This document shows positions 8,819-16,198 of a stretch of 43,796 nt of DNA, piece by piece (within the stretch, counting starts at the first letter, position 1; each line of letters opens with the position of its first letter). The position numbers and the translations under genes were made by a program. The DNA is from Gallionella sp. (GTDB lineage: Bacteria; Pseudomonadota; Gammaproteobacteria; Burkholderiales; Gallionellaceae). The notes beneath the pieces were generated by a model. It was not told the DNA's origin. It was given only the letters and a program-made list of their open reading frames with translations, and made no database searches. The stretch lies in contig JAUXWM010000088.1 in assembly GCA_030681375.1 (NCBI GenBank), positions 1 through 43,796 on the forward strand. Reading direction: 5' to 3'.

Positions 8819-8820
8819 TA

Positions 8821-9027
8821 ATGGACGTAATCTACAGTCTCATCCCTGGTATGACCTTCTTCGGCTTGGTGTTTGTCGCTATTCTCATCTGGGCGGTGAA
8901 GAAGGGGCAATACGAAGATATGGAAGGCAATGCCAGCCGTATCTTGCTGGATGATGACGAGGATGCGATGTTGCTGAGTCAGCCCAAGGCGCAGAAGGAA
9001 AAGAAGCCTTCCGCGCCGGAGCAATAA
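8821..9027 (+). CDS. ccoS: cbb3 oxidase assembly protein CcoS/FixS
   Basis: A 68-residue single-span protein required for cofactor insertion into cbb3 oxidase. The N-terminal helix (IYSLIPGMTFFGLVFVAILIWAVKKGQYEDMEG) matches the family core, including the QYEDMEG segment followed by the acidic LLDDDE block. It starts two bases after the ccoI stop. Its stop (9025-9027) is only three bases from the end of the convergent gene at 9031, and no terminator lies between them. Confidence 0.93.
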   Translation: MDVIYSLIPGMTFFGLVFVAILIWAVKKGQYEDMEGNASRILLDDDEDAMLLSQPKAQKEKKPSAPEQ

Positions 9028-9030
9028 AGC

Positions 9031-9708
9031 TTATTTCAATACTTCGCCGTGCGTCAGCAAGGGCGCTCTTAGCAAGTCAAAGTCCTTGGGTGGAAGATAC
9101 TGCAGCAAGGGTTTTTCTCCGCCACCCAGCGCAATGTCCAGGCCATGCTGCGGGTAAAGCCAATGAATGACGCCGGTTTCCTTTTCACGCACACGCAACG
9201 CGGGTTCGCCGAAGCGTTTGGCGAGAATGGACTCTTCCAGGCGTACATTGGGTAAATAAGCCAGACTGGCAACGGTGGAGGCGCGCACGCGTGCCAGATC
9301 ATCCGGTGTCAGTGTGATGCGCTTGCCGCTGGGCGTACTGTTCATGCGCAAGCCGCGCTTAAACATACCCTGCATTTCTTCCGGTGACACGACTATGGTC
9401 AGGACGATTTTCGCTTTCAGGCCGTTGAAATTAACTTCATCGAAGAAAGCTTCAACCCCCATCGCTGCATCATTAGGCTTGAATAGGCTGATCTCAAGTT
9501 CGGCTTGATCTTTGAACGCAAGTTCGACTTCGCCGAGTGTGCTTTTACCCAAAGTAACACCCAATACCCGCGTGGTGTCGGGTGTCGGGTGGGTGATGTT
9601 CCATGGCAGGGTATCGGGGGTGCTGACGCTATTGTTAGGCAGCATGAGAAGAATGGAAATCGATACGATGACGAGCGCGATAACGCCCAGTATTATTTTC
9701 TTGTCCAT
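9031..9708 (-). CDS. Unrecognised membrane-anchored protein
   Basis: I do not recognise this family. The 225 residues begin with a signal anchor (IILGVIALVIVSISILLML) followed by a soluble, presumably periplasmic, mixed alpha/beta domain. The block VLGVTLGKSTLGEVELAF resembles the short N-terminal motif of proteins that measure a threshold or track a ratio, but I cannot assign it. There are no cysteines and no obvious catalytic triad. It begins six bases after the stop of the upstream membrane protein (9715-10218), so the two form an operon, possibly extending from fnr. It is convergent with ccoS. Its proximity to fnr and the cbb3 genes hints at a respiratory or envelope link, nothing more. 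Confidence 0.8.
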   Translation of the reverse strand: MDKKIILGVIALVIVSISILLMLPNNSVSTPDTLPWNITHPTPDTTRVLGVTLGKSTLGEVELAFKDQAELEISLFKPNDAAMGVEAFFDEVNFNGLKAKIVLTIVVSPEEMQGMFKRGLRMNSTPSGKRITLTPDDLARVRASTVASLAYLPNVRLEESILAKRFGEPALRVREKETGVIHWLYPQHGLDIALGGGEKPLLQYLPPKDFDLLRAPLLTHGEVLK

Positions 9709-9714
9709 GGCAGA

Positions 9715-10218
9715 TTACACTTTTGCGGTGGCAGAATGCAGCGCAAGGGCGGCGGCGGGAATCTTTCCATCCTTGCATTGATGCTCGGCATCGAATTCCA
9801 TCACTACCAGCACCAGCAGTGCAACCATAAAGGGTAATTGCCCGATACCAACGGCCAGCGCCCAGCTGGCAATTTTGCTCATGCCTAATTGCGGGCCGCC
9901 CATGACCATCAGGGTGGTTAATGTGCCTGTTACGAAAAACAGCAGAAAGAATAGCTTGGCACGCTTTGCAGCCAGTAAATTATGGCAAAGGACGAACGTA
10001 GATGTTTCGCGGGTTCGCGCCCGATTGGCCTTGTAGATCACGTTGCCAAGCAGGATGATCGAGAGCAAGGGCATCAGCGTGATAGGAATGAGGGTGGTTT
10101 GGATCAGGCTTAAAGATAGTACGAAAACGAAAACATGAACAACGATAAAGTCAAATAACAGCACAGAATGCAGGATTTTGGCGCGTGAAATTTCGTCATG
10201 AGTGACTTGATGTTCCAT
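9715..10218 (-). CDS. Unrecognised four-helix integral membrane protein
   Basis: A 167-residue protein with about four hydrophobic helices (VLLFDFIVVHVFVFVLSLSL, LIPITLMPLLSIILLGNVIY, LFFLLFFVTGTLTTLMVM, WALAVGIGQLPFMVALLVLVVMEF) and a basic loop between helices 2 and 3. ATG 10218 is chosen because GGAG lies nine bases upstream; an ATG at 10281 would add 21 residues without a ribosome-binding site. It sits 102 bases after fnr on the same strand and six bases before the gene at 9031-9708. No family is recognised. Confidence 0.8.
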   Translation of the reverse strand: MEHQVTHDEISRAKILHSVLLFDFIVVHVFVFVLSLSLIQTTLIPITLMPLLSIILLGNVIYKANRARTRETSTFVLCHNLLAAKRAKLFFLLFFVTGTLTTLMVMGGPQLGMSKIASWALAVGIGQLPFMVALLVLVVMEFDAEHQCKDGKIPAAALALHSATAKV

Positions 10219-10320
10219 CTGGTTGTACTCCGGTAATAAAATCAGGTGGCGAATAATCCACTCAACCGCGTCCACTGTCAAACTAAGCTGACATAACGGG
10301 GCGGGCGCAGGTGGGAATGT

Positions 10321-11049
10321 CTATTGGCGAGAGCTGTTGAGACAGGCTTGCAAGCCTGCCAGATTGACGATTTCTATCGTGCGCACTTTGACGCTGATCA
10401 GGCCCTGTGCCTGGAAATGAGAAAATGCCCGGCTGACCGTTTCAAGTTTCATTCCTAAATAGCTGCCTATTTCCTGACGCGACATGCGTAATTCGAATTG
10501 AGTCGCGGGCAATCCGCGTGCGGCAAAACGCTGTGAAAGGTTGAGCAGAAAAGCCGCCAGGCGTTCTTCGGCACGCATCGAACCCAGTAGCAGCATGATG
10601 CCCTGGTCGCGTACAATTTCGCGACTCATGATTTTATGCAAATGGCGCTGTAGTGTCGGTATTTCACGGCTCAACGCCTCCAGCTTGTTGAATGGAAGTT
10701 CACATACCACGCTGTCCTCCAACGCAACGGCCTCGCAAGCGTGAATATCCGTGCTGATGGCGTCCAGGCCGATAATTTCCCCTGTCATTTGAAACCCGGT
10801 GACTTGTTCGCGCCCGTCTTCATGCAGTATCTGCGTTTTGAAAGAGCCGCTGTGAATAGCGAACAGGGAGCGGAACTTGTCGCCGCTACGGTAAAGATAA
10901 TCACTGCGGGAAAAGCTGCGCTTCACGGGGCTGAGCTCATCCAGTTTGTATGTCTCAAATTCGCTGAGGTTGATGGGCAGACAAATTTCGGCCAGATTGC
11001 AACTGGAACAGGCTGATTTAGACTGATATGTTGGAACGGGTAGTAGCAC
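10321..11049 (-). CDS. fnr: Fnr-type oxygen-sensing transcriptional regulator
   Basis: CRP/FNR-superfamily activator of 242 residues. The N-terminal cluster C14-x2-C17-x5-C23 plus C116 matches the four ligands of the oxygen-labile 4Fe-4S cluster of FNR. A cyclic-nucleotide-like beta-roll (GDKFRSLFAIHSGSFKT) and a long dimer helix (REIVRDQGIMLLLGSMRAEERLAAFL) lead to the HTH. The recognition helix E-T-V-S-R has the Glu, Ser and Arg that read TTGAT/ATCAA sites. A matching site lies in front of the divergent hemN. The start is a GTG at 11047-11049 with a weak ribosome-binding site. The autoregulation or operon status with the downstream membrane proteins is not clear. Confidence 0.95.
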   Translation of the reverse strand: MLLPVPTYQSKSACSSCNLAEICLPINLSEFETYKLDELSPVKRSFSRSDYLYRSGDKFRSLFAIHSGSFKTQILHEDGREQVTGFQMTGEIIGLDAISTDIHACEAVALEDSVVCELPFNKLEALSREIPTLQRHLHKIMSREIVRDQGIMLLLGSMRAEERLAAFLLNLSQRFAARGLPATQFELRMSRQEIGSYLGMKLETVSRAFSHFQAQGLISVKVRTIEIVNLAGLQACLNSSRQ

Positions 11050-11136
11050 GTTACTGGCCTGTGGGCTGAGGTAATGGGTGAGGATAACAGCAAGAGGGAT
11101 TGCCGCATGTCGTTATTAGGGAATATGCCATCATTT

Positions 11137-11150
11137 TTGACATATATCAA
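11137..11150 (+). promoter_or_regulatory. FNR binding site upstream of hemN
   Basis: TTGAC-ATAT-ATCAA matches the FNR consensus TTGAT-N4-ATCAA at 9 of 10 defined bases. The centre is 67 bases before the hemN start, so activation from a class II position would place the transcription start near 11185. It also lies in the 161-base gap shared with the divergent fnr, and could serve autoregulation. Confidence 0.85.
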
Positions 11151-11210
11151 ACCTGTTTCTTGTTGCGGGTGGCATTATGCGACTTCATTCAATCAGTAGC
11201 GGTAATCATC

Positions 11211-12602
11211 ATGTTAAATAACAACCAACTGGTCGTGGATTTGGAATTGATACGCAGGCTGGACAAGAACGGGCCGCGCTACACTTCTTATCCGACAGCA
11301 GATCGTTTTGTCGAGGCCTTTAATGCCGAGACTTATGCTCAATGGGTGGCAAAGCGGGAAATCGGTGGCATTGCACGCCCCTTATCCTTATATATTCATA
11401 TCCCGTTCTGCAACACGCTGTGTTTTTACTGCGCGTGCAATAAGGTCATCACTAAGGACAAGAGTAAAGCCGCCGAATATGTGCGCTATCTGACCAAGGA
11501 AATGGCGATGCAGGCGAAGTTGCTGGGGCCGGGGCAGGTGGTTGAACAGTTGCACTTTGGTGGTGGTACGCCGACATTCATGAGTGACGACGAAATACGC
11601 CAGGTGATGGCTGCGATACGCACCAATTTCAAGCTGGTGGATGACGGTGAGTATTCCATCGAGATCGACCCGCGTAAGGTCAGCGATGAAACCATCGCAT
11701 TGCTGGGCAGGGAGGGCTTCAATCGCATCAGTCTCGGCGTGCAGGACTTTGACGATACCGTGCAGCGTGCGGTGAATCGCATACAGAGTGAAGAAGAAAC
11801 CTTGCGTATCATCTACGCGGCCCGTGCCAACGGTTTCAAGTCGGTGAGCATCGATCTGATATACGGTTTGCCCAAGCAGACTTTGGCAGGCTTTGGCGTG
11901 ACGCTGGACAAAGTTATCGCGGCCAATCCGGATCGCCTGTCGATTTACAATTATGCGCACATGCCGACCATTTTCAAGCCGCAGCGTCGCATCAATGAAG
12001 AAGATTTACCCGCTCCGCAAGTCAAACTGGATATTCTCAGCCTGGCAGTGAGCAAGCTGACGGGCGCAGGCTATGTGTATATCGGCATGGATCACTTCGC
12101 CAAGCCGGAAGATGAGCTAGCCGTGGCGCAGCGTCAGGGCAGGCTGCATCGCAATTTCCAGGGCTATTCGACACATTCAGATTGCGATCTGGTCGCGCTC
12201 GGTGTAAGTGCTATCGGCAAGATAGGCCCGACATATAGCCAGAACTATCGTGAACTTCCGGATTACTACGATGCGCTGGATCGTGATCAGCTGCCCATCA
12301 TGCGCGGCATGGAATTAAACGCGGATGATCTGGTGCGTCGCGCCATTATTCAGGCTTTGATGTGTCACTTCGAGCTTTCCAAGGAATCGCTCAATATTGC
12401 CTATTTGATTGATTTTGATGAATACTTTTCTGCAGAGATGGATGAGTTGCGCGAGTACGAACGCGAAGGCCTGCTGGAGATTTCGCCGCAATGGATAACT
12501 GTCACGCCCAAAGGGCGCATGTTGATACGCAACATCTGCATGGTGTTCGATAAATATCTGCGCACCCGCACGGAGCATGCACGTTATTCGAAGGTGATTT
12601 AA
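11211..12602 (+). CDS. hemN: Oxygen-independent coproporphyrinogen III dehydrogenase (HemN)
   Basis: Radical-SAM enzyme that decarboxylates coproporphyrinogen III to protoporphyrinogen IX without O2, supplying haem in anoxic or microoxic growth. The cluster motif C-N-T-L-C-F-Y-C-A-C (CX3CX2CXC) lies after YIHIPF, followed by the SAM-binding QLHFGGGTPTF block and the C-terminal HemN domain. The 463 residues match the family. ATG 11211 is chosen by family N-terminus; in-frame upstream codons reach back over the FNR site and are not credible. Fnr control would match the demand for haem by cbb3 oxidase. Confidence 0.96.
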   Translation: MLNNNQLVVDLELIRRLDKNGPRYTSYPTADRFVEAFNAETYAQWVAKREIGGIARPLSLYIHIPFCNTLCFYCACNKVITKDKSKAAEYVRYLTKEMAMQAKLLGPGQVVEQLHFGGGTPTFMSDDEIRQVMAAIRTNFKLVDDGEYSIEIDPRKVSDETIALLGREGFNRISLGVQDFDDTVQRAVNRIQSEEETLRIIYAARANGFKSVSIDLIYGLPKQTLAGFGVTLDKVIAANPDRLSIYNYAHMPTIFKPQRRINEEDLPAPQVKLDILSLAVSKLTGAGYVYIGMDHFAKPEDELAVAQRQGRLHRNFQGYSTHSDCDLVALGVSAIGKIGPTYSQNYRELPDYYDALDRDQLPIMRGMELNADDLVRRAIIQALMCHFELSKESLNIAYLIDFDEYFSAEMDELREYEREGLLEISPQWITVTPKGRMLIRNICMVFDKYLRTRTEHARYSKVI

Positions 12603-12633
12603 GGCGCGCTGCGCGGCTAGGATCAATGTTATG

Positions 12634-12663
12634 CACAAGCGAGATCCGCAGGTCTCGCTTGTG
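12634..12663 (+). other. Perfect 11-base stem-loop after hemN
   Basis: CACAAGCGAGA (12634-12644) pairs with TCTCGCTTGTG (12653-12663) around an 8-base loop, 31 bases after the hemN stop. No T-run follows, so this is a candidate weak or bidirectional terminator or mRNA-stabilising element. Confidence 0.6.
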
Positions 12664-12688
12664 AACTGCAATACTCCTGTCTCTCCGT

Positions 12689-12694
12689 TATAAT
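12689..12694 (+). promoter_or_regulatory. Putative -10 element for the AsmA-family gene
   Basis: A TATAAT hexamer lies 30 bases before the ATG. No convincing -35 lies at 16-18 bases. A start near 12700 would fall inside the dyad at 12695-12722. Confidence 0.4.
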
Positions 12695-12722
12695 CGACAC
12701 CTGCTTTTCTTCACGGGTGTCG
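12695..12722. promoter_or_regulatory. Inverted repeat immediately before the AsmA-family start codon
   Basis: CGACACC (12695-12701) and GGTGTCG (12716-12722) form a perfect 7-base dyad with a 14-base centre, ending two bases before ATG 12725. It abuts the TATAAT element. It could be an operator over the transcription start, or a leader hairpin if transcription starts further upstream. No ribosome-binding site is visible. Confidence 0.45.
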
Positions 12723-12724
12723 TC

Positions 12725-14938
12725 ATGAATAAAATCGTCAAATATGGTTTGTTGGGTGCGGGCGGTATCGTCGGCGTTGCTGTCGCGGGCGCGGCGTACA
12801 TTGCGGCGACGTTTGATCCGAACGACTACAAAGACCAAATCATTCAGACCGTCAAGGAAAGCAAGCAGCGCAATCTACAGCTTGACGGGGATATTAAATT
12901 AACCTTCTTCCCTAGTCTGGGTGCGAATCTGGGCAAGGTATCACTGTCGGAATATAAGAGTGAACAGCCATTCGCGGCGATTGAAACAGCGCGCGTCTCG
13001 CTGGCGCTGATGCCGTTGCTGAGCAAGCAGGTGGTCGTCAACGAGGTGCTGGTGAGCGGCCTGACGGCGACGCTGATCAAGTACAAGGACGGTTCGACCA
13101 ATATCGATGATCTGCTGAGTAAAGACGAAAATCCGCAGGATAGCAATCAGCCGGTCAAATTCGACATTGCTTCCGTCGTCATCGAAAAAACCAATCTTAC
13201 TTATCGCGATGAAGGAGCGGGTAGCCAATACGCTATCAAGGATCTGAACCTGAAGACCGGGCGCATTGCCAATGGCGTGCCGGGTAAAATAGACCTGTCG
13301 GTTGGCGTGCAGGGGAATCAGCCCAGGCTGGATATCATCACACAACTCAAAACTACGCTGACTTTTGATCTGGACAAACAGCAGTATCAACTGGCCGATA
13401 TGGATTTGCTGGTCAGCGGCGCGGCGCTGGATATTGCCAATCTCAAGCTGAAAGCCAGCGGGGATGCGAGTGTAAATATGGCTGCGCAGGAATATGGTGC
13501 AAACAAATTCAAGCTGAATGCAAGCGGCACGAAGGTCAAGGATAACTTTGATGTAACGCTGGATGCGCCTATTTTGAGTATGACCACGGGCAAGTTTTCC
13601 GGCGAGAAACTGATGCTGAATGCCAAGCTGGATGGTGCTTTGGGCAATGTGGTTGCGCTACTTTCCCTGCCTGATCTGGAAGGTAATGCAGAGTCATTCA
13701 AAGTCAGCGCGCTGAAACTGGATCTGGATGTGAAACAGGCAGAACAGGCCTTCAAGGTGGTGTTGAGCTCGCCTATGTCCGGAAACTTCAAGGCGCAGCA
13801 GTTCAAGTTGAGCAATCTCAGCGTGGCGGTGAATGCCACGGGTGACAAGTTACCGAATAAATCGGTCAGCAGCGAAATGAAGGGCAGTATGCAGGCGGAT
13901 TTGCTCAAGGAAAGCGTGCAGATCAATCTGGCCGGCGGCTTGTTGCAAAGTCAGATCAAGGCAATGCTCGGCGTAAACGGTTTTGCCAATCCGGCCATCA
14001 AGTTTGACGTGGATGTTGATCAGTTCGACGCCGACCTGTATCTGCCGAAGAAAACTGCCGATGCAAAATCCAGTGAGCCTGAGCAGCCTCTGGATCTGTC
14101 CGCATTGCGTAAGCTGAATCTGGATGGCAGTCTGCGCATCGGGCAGCTGAAAGTAGCGAATATCAAATCCAGCAAGGTACGTCTGGATGTGAAGGCGCGT
14201 AACGGCCAGGTGAATGTCAGTCCCTTGTCTGCCAATTTGTATCAGGGCAGCATGAACGGCAGCCTGAGCGTGAATGCACAGGCTACGCCCGCCATTGCCA
14301 TCAATCAGAAATTAACCGGCATCAATGTGGCGGCATTGACCAGGGATGCGGCTGATTTTGATACGCTGGAAGGTAAAGGCAATGTCGCCATGAATCTGAG
14401 CATGCAGGGCAGCACGGTCAGCGCGATGAAGAAGGCGATGGATGGCAATATGTCGCTGAATCTGACCGATGGTGCGATTAAAGGTATCAATATCGCCAAG
14501 AAATTGCGTGATGCACAAGGCATGCTGGGTAAGGCGCAAACGCAATCAGCCAACCAAAATGAGAAGACGGATTTCAGTGAGCTCAAGGCAAGCTTCAAGG
14601 TGAACAAGGGCGTGGCGCACAACGATGATTTGTCGCTGAAATCGCCGTTGTTGCGTCTGACGGGTAATGGCGATATTAATGTTGGTCAGGAAAGTATGAA
14701 TTACCTTGCGAAAGCGACTCTGGCCAAGACGCTGGAAGGGCAGGGCGGTCGCGATAGCGTCGGCGGAATTACCGTGCCGGTACGCGTTAGCGGCCCGTTC
14801 AGCGATTTGAAATACACCCTGGATTTTGGCGCGATGGTCAGCGAAGCAGCCAAACAAAAAGTCGAGGCCAAGAAAGAAGAAATCAAGACTAAGGTGCAGG
14901 ATAAATTGAAAGACAGCCTGAAGGGGTTGTTTAGATAA
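12725..14938 (+). CDS. AsmA-family inner-membrane protein
   Basis: AsmA-like bridge-type protein thought to act in lipid transport or outer-membrane homeostasis. A single N-terminal helix (YGLLGAGGIVGVAVAGAAYIAATF) is followed by the AsmA signature FDPNDYKDQIIQTVKESKQRNLQLDGDIKLTFFP-type segment. A long, repetitive beta-rich periplasmic region and the conserved AsmA C-terminal block (DGAIKGINIAKKLRDAQ) come after it, with a Lys/Glu-rich amphipathic end. At 737 residues it is longer than the E. coli protein of about 617. The gene stands alone: hemN ends upstream with a stem-loop and mutY lies beyond a repeat-bearing gap. Specific substrate unknown. Confidence 0.9.
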   Translation: MNKIVKYGLLGAGGIVGVAVAGAAYIAATFDPNDYKDQIIQTVKESKQRNLQLDGDIKLTFFPSLGANLGKVSLSEYKSEQPFAAIETARVSLALMPLLSKQVVVNEVLVSGLTATLIKYKDGSTNIDDLLSKDENPQDSNQPVKFDIASVVIEKTNLTYRDEGAGSQYAIKDLNLKTGRIANGVPGKIDLSVGVQGNQPRLDIITQLKTTLTFDLDKQQYQLADMDLLVSGAALDIANLKLKASGDASVNMAAQEYGANKFKLNASGTKVKDNFDVTLDAPILSMTTGKFSGEKLMLNAKLDGALGNVVALLSLPDLEGNAESFKVSALKLDLDVKQAEQAFKVVLSSPMSGNFKAQQFKLSNLSVAVNATGDKLPNKSVSSEMKGSMQADLLKESVQINLAGGLLQSQIKAMLGVNGFANPAIKFDVDVDQFDADLYLPKKTADAKSSEPEQPLDLSALRKLNLDGSLRIGQLKVANIKSSKVRLDVKARNGQVNVSPLSANLYQGSMNGSLSVNAQATPAIAINQKLTGINVAALTRDAADFDTLEGKGNVAMNLSMQGSTVSAMKKAMDGNMSLNLTDGAIKGINIAKKLRDAQGMLGKAQTQSANQNEKTDFSELKASFKVNKGVAHNDDLSLKSPLLRLTGNGDINVGQESMNYLAKATLAKTLEGQGGRDSVGGITVPVRVSGPFSDLKYTLDFGAMVSEAAKQKVEAKKEEIKTKVQDKLKDSLKGLFR

Positions 14939-14943
14939 AATTT

Positions 14944-14964
14944 AGTCGTTAGTCGTAAGTCGTT
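14944..14964 (+). repeat. Tandem heptamer repeat AGTCGTT/A x3
   Basis: Three consecutive 7-base units, AGTCGTT, AGTCGTA and AGTCGTT, directly follow the AsmA-family stop. Related copies occur at 15020-15033 and, inverted, at 18261-18273. Confidence 0.7.
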
Positions 14965-15019
14965 CACGCAACAACTTGGGCAGAATACCCTTAGTTGTGC
15001 GGGGAAGACCCCTGCGGTC

Positions 15020-15033
15020 TTAGTCGTAAGTCG
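15020..15033 (+). repeat. Second copy of the AGTCGTA heptamer motif
   Basis: TTAGTCGTAAGTCG is identical to 14949-14962 and lies in the same gap before mutY. The 55 bases between the copies contain a GC-rich dyad (CGGGGAAGACCCCTG region). Confidence 0.65.
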
Positions 15034-15077
15034 CGGGTAGCGTCCCGCACGTTCATATTTTCCGGTCACACAGCATT

Positions 15078-16121
15078 ATGTCCAGCTTCGCTTCATCTCT
15101 CATCGCCTGGCAACGCGAGCATGGTCGTCATGGCTTGCCCTGGCAGGGGGCTGGGGCTTACCGCGTGTGGCTATCCGAGATCATGTTGCAGCAGACACAG
15201 GTTGCCACGGTCATTCCTTATTACCAGCGCTTCATCGCCTCTTTTCCGACTATTGCGGCGCTTGCCGCCGCTAGCGAGGAGCAGGTGCTGGCGCATTGGA
15301 GCGGGTTAGGCTATTACGCCAGAGGGCGTAATTTGCATCGCGCCGCGCAAATCGTCGAGAAGTTGCATGGGGGTGAATTCCCGTGTCAATTCGAGCAGCT
15401 ACTCGCATTGCCCGGGGTCGGGCGCTCAACCGCCGCTGCGATTTGTGCGCTGGCATTTCAACAGCGCCACGCCATACTGGATGGTAACGTCAAGCGCGTG
15501 CTGGCGCGTTACTGTGGTATCAGCGGCTCGCCTGCCGGTAAATCAGTGGAACAATTGCTCTGGCAACATGCAGAAGCGTTGTTGCCAGAGCGTGATGTGG
15601 CCGCCTATACGCAGGCGATGATGGATATGGGCGCAACGCTATGTACTCGCAGCAGGCCGCAGTGTGTTTCGTGCCCGGTGCAACACGGGTGTGTCGCACA
15701 TCAAACCGGACGCGTGGCTGAACTGCCCACGCCGCGTTTGCGCAAGGTCGTGCCTGAGCGGCACGCCACCTTTTTGCTGGCGATGCACGGGCGCGAGATA
15801 TTGCTGGAAAGGCGCGATTCAACGGGTATATGGGGCGGTCTCTGGTGTATGCCGCAACTTGAAGAAGGCGATGGAACGCTGGCAGATTACGCGCAACGCA
15901 GCGGTTGGCAGATAGACGAGCAAGCAGCTCTGCCCGTATTCACCCATGTTTTTACCCACTTCAAACTGCACATCACGCCGCTATTGTTGAATCTTGCCGG
16001 CAAATCGCTCAAGCTGCAGCAGTCGGGGAGCCAGTGGCTGGATGTGGATGAGGCTTTGCGTGCAGCGATTCCTGCTCCGGTAAGGCGTTTGCTGACAGGG
16101 ATATTGTCTAGTAAGCAATAA
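15078..16121 (+). CDS. mutY: A/G-specific adenine DNA glycosylase MutY
   Basis: Base-excision enzyme that removes adenine mispaired with 8-oxoguanine. The 347 residues show the catalytic Glu (WLSE34IMLQQTQV), the helix-hairpin-helix LPGVGRSTAAAI with the catalytic Asp in LD135GNVKRVLAR, and the 4Fe-4S loop C189-x6-C196-x2-C199-x5-C205. A NUDIX-like 8-oxoG recognition domain follows from about residue 230, including GIWGGLWCMPQ. The length and spacing match the family. The start ATG 15078 has no strong ribosome-binding site. It is monocistronic, with the convergent antiporter gene 77 bases downstream. Confidence 0.96.
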   Translation: MSSFASSLIAWQREHGRHGLPWQGAGAYRVWLSEIMLQQTQVATVIPYYQRFIASFPTIAALAAASEEQVLAHWSGLGYYARGRNLHRAAQIVEKLHGGEFPCQFEQLLALPGVGRSTAAAICALAFQQRHAILDGNVKRVLARYCGISGSPAGKSVEQLLWQHAEALLPERDVAAYTQAMMDMGATLCTRSRPQCVSCPVQHGCVAHQTGRVAELPTPRLRKVVPERHATFLLAMHGREILLERRDSTGIWGGLWCMPQLEEGDGTLADYAQRSGWQIDEQAALPVFTHVFTHFKLHITPLLLNLAGKSLKLQQSGSQWLDVDEALRAAIPAPVRRLLTGILSSKQ

Positions 16122-16198
16122 CGCGCAAAGTTGCTTGCAAATATCTGCGTCGCAGGTGTTCCGGAATCTGCGCGATCAGGCGCAGCACCAACCGATCT

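Noticed and set aside
14944..15033. Considered as a short CRISPR array
   Set aside because: Units are 7 bases long and directly abutting, without spacers or cas genes nearby.
16145..16185. Small GC dyads (CTGCG-T-CGCAG and CTGCGC-GATCAG-GCGCAG) between mutY and the antiporter gene as terminators
   Set aside because: Short stems without T-runs in either direction; not strong enough to call.
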